Numbered from the stretch's first letter, positions 51,942 through 60,611 are shown. The stretch: DNA of 64,000 nt from Mycobacterium sp. 3519A (GCF_900240945.1 NZ_OESG01000013.1:1426001-1490000); one strand, 5' to 3'. The notes: generated from the sequence alone by a model not told the origin. Translations and numbers: made by a program.

Positions 51942-52319
51942 TCAAGTCTGCGGATCGATGAGACTCCGGAGCCGCTCGGCGGGGAAGACGCACGCGCCTG
52001 CCTGTTGTACGCGGGCCGCCAGCGTGCGATCGGAAGTGGCGACGCAGACCTGTTCGGGATGGGCGTCGGCGCACACCAGTCGGACGATCTCGTCATCAGC
52101 CGAGTTCGGCGCGGGCCGTGGCGCGTGCCGAACTGCGACCACCGACGATTCGATCGGTGGCGACGGCGGCTGCTCGAACACCACGGTCACGTCGGCATGT
52201 TCGGTGGCCGCCCATTGCTCGAGCCGTTCCACCAGAGTCGCCATCGCGCGGCGGCGGTCTCGCCACCATCCGTCGGGCCGCGACCCGATCACGTTCATGC
52301 CGTCGACGATCCACCGCAC
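51942..52319 (-). CDS. NYN/YacP-like ribonuclease-domain protein
   Basis: A 125-aa protein with a PIN-like NYN fold: IVDGMNVIGSRPDGWW (first acidic residue), VTVVFEQPP, SADDEIVRLV and VATSDRTLAARV (further acidic residues). Such proteins cut or process RNA. It is not related to the surrounding lipid genes and may be an ancestral gene around which they were inserted. The GTG start lies 6 nt after TAGCCT, so it is probably leaderless. Confidence 0.85.
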   Translation of the reverse strand: MRWIVDGMNVIGSRPDGWWRDRRRAMATLVERLEQWAATEHADVTVVFEQPPSPPIESSVVAVRHAPRPAPNSADDEIVRLVCADAHPEQVCVATSDRTLAARVQQAGACVFPAERLRSLIDPQT

Positions 52320-52325
52320 TCACCC

Positions 52326-52331
52326 AGGCTA
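52326..52331 (-). promoter_or_regulatory. -10 box of a leaderless promoter (TAGCCT)
   Basis: Read on the minus strand, TAGCCT (TANNNT) is followed by six bases and the GTG of the NYN-domain gene. No ribosome site is present. Confidence 0.5.
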
Positions 52332-52348
52332 GGCCGCCTGACTGCCCG

Positions 52349-52405
52349 CGAACGTTCCTTACCGCTCGAAAAATCGTCGATTTTTGGAGCGGTAAGGAAC
52401 GTTCG
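52349..52405. terminator. Long near-perfect hairpin (palindrome family B, copy 2)
   Basis: The outer 19 bp (52349-52367 with 52387-52405) are exact complements beginning CGAACGTTCCTTACC. Pairing continues with one mismatch through the AT-rich centre, giving 57 bp of almost continuous hairpin. It follows the CoA-transferase stop and precedes the promoter of the co-directional NYN gene, a good position for a terminator. Confidence 0.75.
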
Positions 52406-52412
52406 GCGAAAA

Positions 52413-53639
52413 CTAGGCAATGGCGCCGGAGTTTTTGAGCTCCTCGATCCGGTCCCAGTCCATGCCCAGATCCATCAACACCAACTCGGTGTGCTCCGAC
52501 GCCTGGGGAGCGCGCGTCGTCTCGAGCGGTTCGTGGTTGAACTGCACAGGCCCGCGAACGACCTTGAACGGTTTCCCGCCGTCACCCGCTTCGACTTCGA
52601 CGATCATGTCGTTGGCGATCGCCTGCTCGTCGGTGGCGAGGTCGAGGAAGCTCTGGAACGGCGCCCACTGCCCCTTCATCGTCTTCAGGTGCTGACGCCA
52701 GTACTCGAACGGTTTGCTTCGGATCTGCTCGGCAATGAGTTCGACTGCAGCAGCGGCGTTCTCGATCAACGGAAGCACGTCGGAGAACCGCGGATCGTCG
52801 GCGAGTTCTCCAAGCCCGAGATGTTCGAACGCATCACGGATATAGCCGGTCGGGCTGACGATGCACAGGTTGATCGTGCCGCCGTCCGACGTCAGATAGT
52901 TGGCCATGAACGGGTTCACCGTCGGACCCGTCGCGCCCGGCATCACCGAGCGCATCGTCTCGCCGGTCTCCATGCCCTGGGTCATGCTGGCGCCGCCGGC
53001 CCACCAGGCAGTGCTCAACAGCGAAACGTCCAGTTCGACCGCCTCGCCGGTGCGGTCCCGGTGAAACAGCGCCGCTGAGATCCCGCCCGCGATGAACATG
53101 CCGCCGATCGAGTCGCCGAACGCTGGAATGCCTTGTGACAGCGCGCCTCCCAGCTCCTCGGGCGTCAACGCGTGGCCGACGCCGCTACGTGTCCAGAACG
53201 CGGTGCCGTCGAACCCTCCGGTGTCGCGTTCGGGCCCCTTGTCGCCGTATGCGCTGCCGCGGGCGTAGATGATGTTCGGATTCACCGCGCGGATGTGTTC
53301 GACGTCGAACTTGTTCTTCTGCCGCTGGGCGGGCATGTAGTTGGTCAGGAACACATCGGCGGTCTTGGCGATTTCGTAGAGCACCTCCTGACCGCCTGGC
53401 GTCGAGACGTCGATCCCGACGCTGCGCTTACCGCGATTGGGGTGCTCGATCAGCGGATGCCGATTCGGATCCAGTTGGAAGCCGCCCATGTTGATGAACC
53501 CGCGCTGGGTGTCGCCGCGCACCGGATGCTCCACTTTGATGACGTCTGCGCCCCAGTCGGCCAGGATCGCACCCGCCGCAGGGACGAACGTGAACTGCGC
53601 GACTTCGAGGACCCGCACGCCCTCCATCACCTTGATCAA
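52413..53639 (-). CDS. Family III CoA-transferase (CaiB/BaiF)
   Basis: A 408-aa enzyme that moves CoA between carboxylic acids. The N-terminal block VRVLEVAQFTFVPAAGAILADWGADVIKVE and the RGKRSVGIDV segment are typical, and Asp in IPAFGDSIGGMF is the expected acyl-anhydride-forming residue. It starts with TTG at 53639 behind GGGAGAGG. It is divergent from the aldehyde dehydrogenase gene, with an almost perfect TACTGTAA-type site between them. Confidence 0.92.
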   Translation of the reverse strand: MIKVMEGVRVLEVAQFTFVPAAGAILADWGADVIKVEHPVRGDTQRGFINMGGFQLDPNRHPLIEHPNRGKRSVGIDVSTPGGQEVLYEIAKTADVFLTNYMPAQRQKNKFDVEHIRAVNPNIIYARGSAYGDKGPERDTGGFDGTAFWTRSGVGHALTPEELGGALSQGIPAFGDSIGGMFIAGGISAALFHRDRTGEAVELDVSLLSTAWWAGGASMTQGMETGETMRSVMPGATGPTVNPFMANYLTSDGGTINLCIVSPTGYIRDAFEHLGLGELADDPRFSDVLPLIENAAAAVELIAEQIRSKPFEYWRQHLKTMKGQWAPFQSFLDLATDEQAIANDMIVEVEAGDGGKPFKVVRGPVQFNHEPLETTRAPQASEHTELVLMDLGMDWDRIEELKNSGAIA

Positions 53640-53670
53640 GTGAAGCCTCTCCCTGGTCGTTGAAGTAACC

Positions 53671-53689
53671 TACTGTAATGGTTACAGTT
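53671..53689. promoter_or_regulatory. TACTGTAA-type operator, site 5
   Basis: TACTGTAA-TGG-TTACAGTT, one base from perfect symmetry. It is centred in the 87-bp gap between the divergent CoA-transferase (31 bp away) and aldehyde dehydrogenase (37 bp away) starts, so it could control both. Confidence 0.7.
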
Positions 53690-53726
53690 GATCGTCCCGC
53701 GGGCTCCGATTGTACGAGGTGACAGG

Positions 53727-55274
53727 GTGAGCACCACCGAGAATCGAGTAGAACGGACCGAGACCAGCGTCGAGGTGGGCGCCCGTGCCGCGACGCGCGC
53801 GGAGTCGAGAATGCTGATCGACGGCGAACTGGTGCCCGCCGCCGCAGGCGAAGAGTTCGACAATCTCAGCCCCGCGACAGGACGGCTGCTCGGGCGCACC
53901 AGCGCCGCTGGACCGCACGATATGAACCGCGCCGTTGCCGCGGCGCGACGTGCCTTCGACGACACCGACTGGTCGACCAACCGCGCACTGCGTAAGCGCT
54001 GTCTGCAGCAACTGCAGAGCGCCATCGAAGCGGACAGGGAGGTTCTTCGGGAGGAACTGATCGCCGAGGTCGGCTGTCCGGTCATGACCACCCAATCCGC
54101 GCAACTGGATTGGCCGTTGGCCGAGGCTTTGCGCTATCCCGGCCGGCTGATCGACGAGTTCGAATGGGAGCGCAGGCTCGACGGCGGTGGGCTGTTCGGC
54201 GAGCGGAACGTGCGCACCGTCGTCAAGGAACCGGTGGGTGTCGTCGCCGCGATCACGCCGTCGAATTTCCCGATCGAGGTCATCCTCAACAAACTCGGCC
54301 CCGCGCTGGCCGCGGGGAATACGGTTGTGCTCAAGCCGGACCCGAACACACCGTGGAACGCCACCCGCCTCGGGCGTCTCATCGCCGAGTGCACCGATGT
54401 CCCGGCAGGCGTCGTCAACGTCGTGCCGACACCGTCGAACGAGGTGGCTGCGGCACTCGGCACCGACCCTCGTGTCGACATGGTCTCGTTCACCGGTTCG
54501 ACTGCGGTCGGCAAATCACTGATGCGCCAGGGCGCCGACACGATGAAGCGGATGTTCCTCGAACTCGGCGGGAAGTCGGTGGCGATCGTCCTCGACGACG
54601 CGAACCCGGCGGCGATCCTTGGCGCGGCGATCGGCGTGTGCGTCCACGCCGGGCAAGCATGTGCGGCGACCACCAGGATGCTCGTGCACCGGTCGCTGTA
54701 TGACGAGGCCGTCGCGACCATCACCGCCGCATACGCGGCCGTGCCCGTCGGCGACCCGCTGCAACCGGAAACACTTGTGGGACCGGTGATCAGCGCAGCC
54801 CAGCAGGACCGTGTGCTCACCGCGATCGACAACGCGCGCCGCGACGGCGCCGAGATAGCCGTCGGCGGTCGAGAGGTCACCGACCTGCCGGCACACCTGC
54901 GAGACGGTCACTTCGTGGCGCCGACCGTGATCGTCGGTGTGCCCAACGGCGCGGCGATCGCACAGGAAGAGGTCTTCGGCCCGGTGCTCATCGTGATGCC
55001 GTTCGACGACGACGAGGAAGCGGTGCGCATCGCCAACGACAGCCCGTACGGCCTTGCAGGCGCTGTGATGTCGCGGTCAACAGAGCGTGGGATGAGCATC
55101 GCGCGCCGTGTCCGCACCGGGTCGTTCGGCGTCAACGGCGGCATGTTCTACGGCGCTGACGCGCCATTCGGCGGCTACAAGAACAGCGGTGTCGGTCGGC
55201 AGTGCGGAATCGAGGGTTTCCAGCAGTATCTCGAGACCAAGACCATCGGTTGCCGAACGCCTCGAAAGGGTTAG
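53727..55274 (+). CDS. NAD(P)-dependent aldehyde dehydrogenase
   Basis: A 515-aa enzyme oxidising an aldehyde to the acid. ITPSNFPIEVILNKLGPAL, FTGSTAVGK, the general-base Glu279 (FLELGGKS) and the nucleophile Cys312 (HAGQACAATTRM) are present. GTG 53727 is chosen over an earlier frame because the family N-terminus and an AGGTGACAGG ribosome site fit it. Next to a P450, it would turn a terminal alcohol/aldehyde of an oxidised substrate into an acid for CoA activation. Its last 4 bp overlap the P450 gene. Confidence 0.94.
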   Translation: MSTTENRVERTETSVEVGARAATRAESRMLIDGELVPAAAGEEFDNLSPATGRLLGRTSAAGPHDMNRAVAAARRAFDDTDWSTNRALRKRCLQQLQSAIEADREVLREELIAEVGCPVMTTQSAQLDWPLAEALRYPGRLIDEFEWERRLDGGGLFGERNVRTVVKEPVGVVAAITPSNFPIEVILNKLGPALAAGNTVVLKPDPNTPWNATRLGRLIAECTDVPAGVVNVVPTPSNEVAAALGTDPRVDMVSFTGSTAVGKSLMRQGADTMKRMFLELGGKSVAIVLDDANPAAILGAAIGVCVHAGQACAATTRMLVHRSLYDEAVATITAAYAAVPVGDPLQPETLVGPVISAAQQDRVLTAIDNARRDGAEIAVGGREVTDLPAHLRDGHFVAPTVIVGVPNGAAIAQEEVFGPVLIVMPFDDDEEAVRIANDSPYGLAGAVMSRSTERGMSIARRVRTGSFGVNGGMFYGADAPFGGYKNSGVGRQCGIEGFQQYLETKTIGCRTPRKG

Positions 55275-56467
55275 GCCGCAACGTCGAACGTCACCGGGAT
55301 CGCCGTCGGCGACCGGAACGGATGCCCCCATATCTGCGGGTCGTCATCGCCTGCCAAGCGGATGTCCGACAGTCGGGTCAGCAAGCCCTCCAACGCCACC
55401 CTGGTCTCCATCCGAGCCAGGTGCAGGCCCATGCAGGTGTGCTCACCGGCTGCAAAGGAGATGTGCGGCAGCCGCTTTCGGAAGATGTCGAAATCCTCCG
55501 ACCGCTCCCATCGGCGTTCGTCCCGGTTCGCTGATCCGATCGCGACGTCGATCACCGCGCCTTTGGGTATGCGCACCCCCTCGACTTCGGTTTCCTCCGC
55601 GGCGTACCGCTGTACCACCGTCAACGGCGTCTCGTAGCGCAGCCCCTCTTCGATTGCGGGCGCGATCAACCCGTGGTCGGCCTGCACGGCGCGGAACTGC
55701 TCGGGATGGGTGAGCAACAAGAACAGCAGGTTGCCCGACGAGCGATAGGTGGTCTCGAGGCCCGCGGGCAGCAGCAGCCGCAAGAACGAGTAGATGGCCT
55801 CGTCGCTGAGCTTCTCGCCGTCGATCTCGGCGGTGACCAGATCACCGATGATGTCGTCCGTCGGTTTGGAGCGGCGCAACTCGATCTGTTGGAGGAAGTA
55901 GTCTTTCAGCGCCGCGGACGCCTCGAAGGCACGCTTGTACTTGACGGTGTAGCTGATCAATTCGACCGCGCGTTTACGGAACCAGGGCAGGTCTTCTTCC
56001 GGCAGGCCGAGCAGCTTCGAGATCACCCTGGTGGGGAACTCCATGGTGAAGTCGCGGACCAGGTCCGCCGCACCGGCCTCGATGAACTCGTCGATCAGTT
56101 GATGGACGACGGGCCGGACGATCTCGGGTTCCCAGCGCAGCAGTGACTTCGACTTGAAGGCCGCGGACACCAGATTGCGGTGCTGCCAATGCGTTTTGCC
56201 TTCCATCGCGAGGATGGTGGGGCCGATGAAAAGGCCGATGGTGCTGTCGTAGATGTGGGAGTTGAACACCTTGCCGTCGCGGAAGACGCGGTTGACGGCA
56301 TCGAAGGACATCGCCGCGTACAGCTGCTCGGGCATCATGGACTCCGGCGTCTTGGACCAGTCCATCACGCTGCCCTTGAACACGCCGGGTCCGTGCCGCC
56401 TCTCGGCGAACAGCGGGTACGGGTCACGAAGCAGATCGAACGTCTCGTCGTGCACCGGGCTTTCCAC
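55271..56467 (-). CDS. Cytochrome P450 monooxygenase
   Basis: A 398-aa soluble bacterial P450. The heme-binding Cys345 is in SFAAGEHTCMGLHLAR, ExxR is EGLRYET, and the I-helix oxygen motif reads LLPAGLETTYRS (Glu in place of the common Asp). It would need a ferredoxin and reductase encoded elsewhere. GTG follows GGGAG. The perfect TACTGTAA-type site lies 46 bp upstream. The CYP family cannot be assigned by eye; the position suggests the first oxidation of the unknown substrate. Confidence 0.95.
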   Translation of the reverse strand: MESPVHDETFDLLRDPYPLFAERRHGPGVFKGSVMDWSKTPESMMPEQLYAAMSFDAVNRVFRDGKVFNSHIYDSTIGLFIGPTILAMEGKTHWQHRNLVSAAFKSKSLLRWEPEIVRPVVHQLIDEFIEAGAADLVRDFTMEFPTRVISKLLGLPEEDLPWFRKRAVELISYTVKYKRAFEASAALKDYFLQQIELRRSKPTDDIIGDLVTAEIDGEKLSDEAIYSFLRLLLPAGLETTYRSSGNLLFLLLTHPEQFRAVQADHGLIAPAIEEGLRYETPLTVVQRYAAEETEVEGVRIPKGAVIDVAIGSANRDERRWERSEDFDIFRKRLPHISFAAGEHTCMGLHLARMETRVALEGLLTRLSDIRLAGDDDPQIWGHPFRSPTAIPVTFDVAA

Positions 56468-56512
56468 CGCTGATCTCCCGCGTCATCGAACGGACAGGCG
56501 TCCAGCTGATAA

Positions 56513-56531
56513 TACTGTAAAGCTTACAGTA
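56513..56531. promoter_or_regulatory. TACTGTAA-type operator, site 6 (perfect)
   Basis: TACTGTAA-AGC-TTACAGTA, fully symmetric, in the 90 bp between the P450 start and the end of the co-directional acyl-CoA synthetase gene. It defines the consensus for the set. Confidence 0.75.
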
Positions 56532-56557
56532 TTGCGATCAGAAGCGGGAGCGAGCGG

Positions 56558-58216
56558 TCAGGCGTCGCCGCTGACGGCCTGCTCGCGCGCCCACCTGTAG
56601 TCGGCCTTACCCGCGGGACTGCGCTCGATGACAGGCCGGAACACCACGGCTTTCGGCAGTTTGTACCGAGCGATGGAAGCCGACGCATGCTCGATCAGCT
56701 CCTCGGCCGTCGCGCTGGCGCCGTCGACCAGCGCGACGATCGCGACCACCTCCTGGCCCCACCGCTCGCTGGGCCTGCCTGAGACGACAACGTCGGCGAC
56801 CGAAGGATGCGACAGCAGCGCGGACTCGACCTCTTCGACGAAGATCTTCTCGCCGCCCGAATTGATGGTCTGCGATTCCCTGCCCAGCAGTTCGATGCCG
56901 CCCTCGGTCAGGTGGCGGGCACGGTCGCCGGGTATCGAGTAACGCACTCCGTCGATGACCGGAAAGGTCTTGGCCGTCTTGGCCGCATCGCCCTTGTAAC
57001 CGAGCGGGACGAACCCGCGCTGAGCCAGCCAGCCGATGCCGTCATGACCCGGTTCGAGAATGGCGTCGAGGTTCTCCGCCGCCACCTTGGTGTCAGGCCC
57101 TGCGTTGAACTTGCCCGTGGACACCGCGCCCGGTGTGGACATGTGGCTCATCTGGATGCCGGTCTCCGAGGAGCCGACACCGTCCATCACGATCAGGCCC
57201 GGTTTGACGTCGATGAGTCGCTGTTTGGCGGTGGGCGTCAGCAGCGCACCGCCGTTGGCGACCACCGCCAGCGACGACACGTCGGCCGAACCGCGTTCGA
57301 TCGCGTCAGCGAGTGGCCGGGCCATCGCGTCGCCGACCACCTGCACCGTCATGACCTGCTCGCGCTCGACAGTTCGGACCACCTCCTCGGCGTCGAAACG
57401 TTCTGGGGCAGAGGAAAAGACGACCGTCTGGCCCGTGGTGAGCGCGGTCATGACGGCCCACTGTGCGGCACCGTGCATGAGTGGCGGAAGAGTGAAGATC
57501 TTGGTGCCGGGGTTGCCCGCGACGCGGGCGGCGATGTCGTCGTAGGATCCCGCCACGTCACCCGTGTACATGTTCCGGCCGCCGAACGACGTCATGAAGA
57601 TGTCGTGCTGACGCCACAGCACACCCTTCGGCATCCCCGTCGTGCCACCGGTATACAGCACGTACAGGTCGTCGGGGGAGGGCTCGACCGGCGGCAGCTT
57701 GACCGGTCCGGACGCCACGATCGACTCGTAATCCACTGCGCCGTGCACCAAGTCGTTGCCGGAGTCGTCCGCGATCTGGATGAGCACTCGCAGGCGGGGC
57801 AGGTTGGGAAGGACATCGGCGACCCGCGGTGCGAACGCCGCGTGATACAGCAGCGCGGTGGCACCCGAGTCGGCGAGCAGATAATGCAGTTCGTTCTTGA
57901 CGTACCGGTAGTTGACGTTGAACGGGGCCACCCTGGCCCGCCATGAGCCGAGCATCCCCTCGACGTACTGCGGCCCGTTGTAGGCGTAGATGCCCAACAG
58001 ATCCTGGCCGACCTCGTGGCCCGCGAGTTCCGAGCGCTCGGTGTGACAGCCCAGCCCGCGGGAGTGCAGGTAGGCCGCGAGGCGGTTGGAGCGTTCGACG
58101 ATCTGCGCGAAGGTGTACCGGCGATCGCCTTGAATGATGAACTCCCGATCGCCGATCGCTGCGGCCACCGCGTCGGCGGCGGCCGGGACGGTGAATTGCG
58201 TCGTGGACTCAGACAT
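56558..58216 (-). CDS. Acyl-CoA synthetase, FadD19-like
   Basis: A 552-aa AMP-forming enzyme with YTGGTTGMPKGVLWRQHD, DGVGSSETGIQMSH, IPGDRARHLTEGG and C-terminal SPAGKADYRWARE. A stretch HTERSELAGHEVGQD (about residues 58-72) is also present, in similar form, in the synthetase at 46000, which marks them as close paralogues. The ATG is 8 bp after the thioesterase stop. Last gene of the Rieske-hydrolase-thioesterase-FadD operon. It may activate an acid formed by oxygenase and dehydrogenase action. Confidence 0.93.
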   Translation of the reverse strand: MSESTTQFTVPAAADAVAAAIGDREFIIQGDRRYTFAQIVERSNRLAAYLHSRGLGCHTERSELAGHEVGQDLLGIYAYNGPQYVEGMLGSWRARVAPFNVNYRYVKNELHYLLADSGATALLYHAAFAPRVADVLPNLPRLRVLIQIADDSGNDLVHGAVDYESIVASGPVKLPPVEPSPDDLYVLYTGGTTGMPKGVLWRQHDIFMTSFGGRNMYTGDVAGSYDDIAARVAGNPGTKIFTLPPLMHGAAQWAVMTALTTGQTVVFSSAPERFDAEEVVRTVEREQVMTVQVVGDAMARPLADAIERGSADVSSLAVVANGGALLTPTAKQRLIDVKPGLIVMDGVGSSETGIQMSHMSTPGAVSTGKFNAGPDTKVAAENLDAILEPGHDGIGWLAQRGFVPLGYKGDAAKTAKTFPVIDGVRYSIPGDRARHLTEGGIELLGRESQTINSGGEKIFVEEVESALLSHPSVADVVVSGRPSERWGQEVVAIVALVDGASATAEELIEHASASIARYKLPKAVVFRPVIERSPAGKADYRWAREQAVSGDA

Positions 58217-58224
58217 CGTGCCTC

Positions 58225-58839
58225 TCAGGGCTGGTGCGGGAGCAGTTTGATCATCAGGCCGTTGGCCTCGGATAGTACGTTGCCCGCCGAGTCGGTCATC
58301 GCCGCCCTGACGACCAGCTTGCGGCCCTCTGCGCGCTCGATCCACGCCCGAGACGACAACACCTCGTCAGTGGGGGTTACCCGCCGGTAGTCGACGTGCA
58401 GGAATGCGGTTCGGCTGTCGGGTCGCCCGGCGGCGGAAACCACCATGCCGAAATGCCAGTCGTAGAAGAGCGGGATGACCCCGCCGTGCACTGCGCCGTT
58501 GCCGCCGACGTGGAAGCGGGTGAAGTGCCCGCGCATGGTGACCTCGTCGGGGCTCGACTCGACGACCTGCCACGGCGGCATGAGCGGATGTCCGTTGCCG
58601 GGAAGGTTGGTGGCCCGTCCCGCGGGTGCGACGCCCTCGGGTGCGCGGTGCTTCTCGAGTCGGGCGCAGACATCTTCGATTCGGCCCGCCGCGTCATTCC
58701 ACACCGACCTGTCGGGATCCGTGGCTACCGCGATGTCTTGCAGTCGGCGCATCGCCGCCATGAACCGGTCCATTTCCGGTGTCGCCAGCAGCGGTGTGAC
58801 TTTTGCGAATTCGCGGATGCCGTCCTCGGTATCGGTCAT
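58225..58839 (-). CDS. PaaI/hot-dog-fold thioesterase
   Basis: A 204-aa protein: an N-terminal helical part of about 90 residues, then a hot-dog domain with FHVGGNGAVHGGVIPLFYDWHFG, the PaaI-type active-site loop. It probably hydrolyses an acyl-CoA, releasing CoA or a dead-end product. Its start overlaps the upstream stop as ATGA; a much longer frame running through the next gene is a shadow. Confidence 0.88.
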   Translation of the reverse strand: MTDTEDGIREFAKVTPLLATPEMDRFMAAMRRLQDIAVATDPDRSVWNDAAGRIEDVCARLEKHRAPEGVAPAGRATNLPGNGHPLMPPWQVVESSPDEVTMRGHFTRFHVGGNGAVHGGVIPLFYDWHFGMVVSAAGRPDSRTAFLHVDYRRVTPTDEVLSSRAWIERAEGRKLVVRAAMTDSAGNVLSEANGLMIKLLPHQP

Positions 58840-59447
58840 GTCCACGCCTCGATGAGGTCGTCGGTGGTGGTGAGGGTGGCGAGCAGCGACAGCGTGTTGT
58901 CGATGATCGATGTCGCGTACTCGGTGGGGATTCCCGCGACCGCATCGCGTGGTACGACGACGCGGTAAGCGAGGTTCACCGCGTCCATGACGAGATTCGT
59001 GATCGCGATGTTGACCGAGACGCCGACGGCGACGATCGTCGAGACGCCCAGATTGCGCAGCGTCGCGTCCAGGTCCGTGCCGCCCATCGGACCGATGCCG
59101 TGGGACCGCCGCAACACCACATCGGTTGGCGCAGGGCCGAGTTCGGGCAACAGGGCGGCACCGGGACTGCCCGGCGCGATGTCGACACCGCTTCCGATGG
59201 TGAAGATCTTCGCGTTGTGATTGGCGCCCAGTCCGTCGGGCCGCCGCCGCACCAGGCAGTGCACGATCTTCACGCCTGCGTCGCGGGCGGCGGGCAACAT
59301 GCGTGCGATGTTGGGCACGGCTTCCCGACGCGCTTCCTGCGCAAGCACCGCAAGCCCGGCGTCGGGGCCGACTACCGCGCCTTGACATTCCTGCGTGACG
59401 ATCGCGGTGTGTGCCGGCGCCGCGATCTCGGCGAGATTCTTCGTCAT
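58836..59447 (-). CDS. Isochorismatase-like protein with altered catalytic residues
   Basis: A 203-aa protein with the isochorismatase/nicotinamidase fold. Compared with the usual Asp-Lys-Cys triad, the first motif reads AIVTQECQGAVVG (Glu or Gln near the Asp position), the Lys region reads VVLRRSHGIG (Arg), and the Cys region reads VGVSVNIAITNLVMDA (Ala where Cys is expected). Only the fold-forming MDA and PRDAVAG motifs are standard. It may be a binding protein or a changed enzyme. ATGA overlaps on both sides place it firmly in the Rieske operon. Confidence 0.83.
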   Translation of the reverse strand: MTKNLAEIAAPAHTAIVTQECQGAVVGPDAGLAVLAQEARREAVPNIARMLPAARDAGVKIVHCLVRRRPDGLGANHNAKIFTIGSGVDIAPGSPGAALLPELGPAPTDVVLRRSHGIGPMGGTDLDATLRNLGVSTIVAVGVSVNIAITNLVMDAVNLAYRVVVPRDAVAGIPTEYATSIIDNTLSLLATLTTTDDLIEAWT

Positions 59448-60442
59448 GCGGTGGCGGGAACTTCGTAGAACTGTGTGGCCCACTTGCGCATGGCCATATA
59501 CGGTTTCGCGTCGACTATGGACAGGGCGGGGTGCTCGACGTACTCCTGATGACGCCAGATGTTGAGGTCATCCCATACGGTGCCCATGAACTGGCGCTCG
59601 ACCTGTGCGCGCACCGGATCGGGCGGCACCTCCGACGTGTCGCCGGGCAGCCGTGGCCACCAGATCGAATAGAACATGTCGGAGAACCCGTCTTCGACGG
59701 GCGTGCAGGCGAAGATCAGACGATGGTTCGACGAGCCCTCGAAAGCGCTGATCGCGAAGCCGAGGCCGGAGAAGTGACTGTGGATGTAGAGCGCCATCTT
59801 GCCCGGATCGTCGCTGCGCACGTCGGGCCAGCCGGTCAGGAATCGCCATTCCTCGTCGACCGCTTCCCACTCGAGACACACCGGCGTCACCGTCGCGCCG
59901 TGCACGTAGTGGAAATGCGCGCTGTCGGGGCCGTTTTCGGCGACGATCTGTGGGTGCACCGGTTCGCGCTCCGCGCGGCTGGAAAACTCCGGATACGGGC
60001 GGTAGTACGCGTCGGGGTCCGTCGGGAACTGCGGGAACTTCGCGAACAGATCGGGCATGTCCCACCGCGGTTCGGCCCCGTCCGGGTGATGCCAGACGAA
60101 CACACAGCCGTACTGCTCGACGAGCGGATACACCCGAAGTCGCAGCGCCTTGTTCGGCCGGTCCGGCTGATAGGGGATGTACCGGTTGGTGCCGTCGGGT
60201 CCCCACCGCCAGCCGTGGAAGGGGCACTCCACGCAGTCACCGACCACCTTGCCGCCATGGCCGATGTGCGCGCCGAGGTGCCGGCAATGACCGGATAGCA
60301 CGTGCAGTTCGCCGGACTCGTCGCGATAGGCGACCAGGTCCGCACCGAAGTACCGAAGCGGCCGCACGTCGCCGACACCGAACTCCGCCGACCAGCCGAC
60401 CATGAACCAGCCGGTTACCTTCCAGGTAAAGGGGACTTTCAC
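59444..60442 (-). CDS. Rieske non-heme iron oxygenase, KshA-like
   Basis: A 332-aa oxygenase component. Rieske ligands: Cys53 and His55 in CRHLGAHIGHGG, Cys73 and His76 in CPFHGW. The mononuclear iron motif is ENGPDSAHFHYVHG (Asn, Asp and two His). The layout and length resemble 3-ketosteroid 9-alpha-hydroxylase KshA and other mycobacterial monooxygenases for alicyclic substrates. The reductase is not in the window. GTG 60442 is chosen because the conserved WKVTGWFMVGW start follows; earlier codons form no homologous sequence. First gene of its operon. Confidence 0.92.
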   Translation of the reverse strand: MKVPFTWKVTGWFMVGWSAEFGVGDVRPLRYFGADLVAYRDESGELHVLSGHCRHLGAHIGHGGKVVGDCVECPFHGWRWGPDGTNRYIPYQPDRPNKALRLRVYPLVEQYGCVFVWHHPDGAEPRWDMPDLFAKFPQFPTDPDAYYRPYPEFSSRAEREPVHPQIVAENGPDSAHFHYVHGATVTPVCLEWEAVDEEWRFLTGWPDVRSDDPGKMALYIHSHFSGLGFAISAFEGSSNHRLIFACTPVEDGFSDMFYSIWWPRLPGDTSEVPPDPVRAQVERQFMGTVWDDLNIWRHQEYVEHPALSIVDAKPYMAMRKWATQFYEVPATA

Positions 60443-60469
60443 GGGCGGCCGCCTCTGGGTTCCGTCGGA

Positions 60470-60488
60470 TACTAAATTGATTACAGTA
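60470..60488. promoter_or_regulatory. TACTGTAA-type operator, site 7
   Basis: TACTAAAT-TGA-TTACAGTA: the right half is perfect, the left half keeps TACT and one A. It lies 27 bp upstream of the Rieske gene start on the minus strand. Confidence 0.6.
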
Positions 60489-60611
60489 TAGATTTCCGCA
60501 CGGGGCAAGCAGGGCGGGCGGTGGGTGGGCCCCACCGTGGCCGCGACGGGTCCGTCGTGAAACAGGCTGCCGGTCAGCAAAATTGGACGCACCACTTGAT
60601 TTTCGCCCGAC

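Noticed and set aside
50727..53078. 783-codon plus-strand frame
   Set aside because: It is the antisense shadow of the thiolase, NYN and CoA-transferase genes, with Arg/Val/Asp-rich sequence and no recognisable domain.
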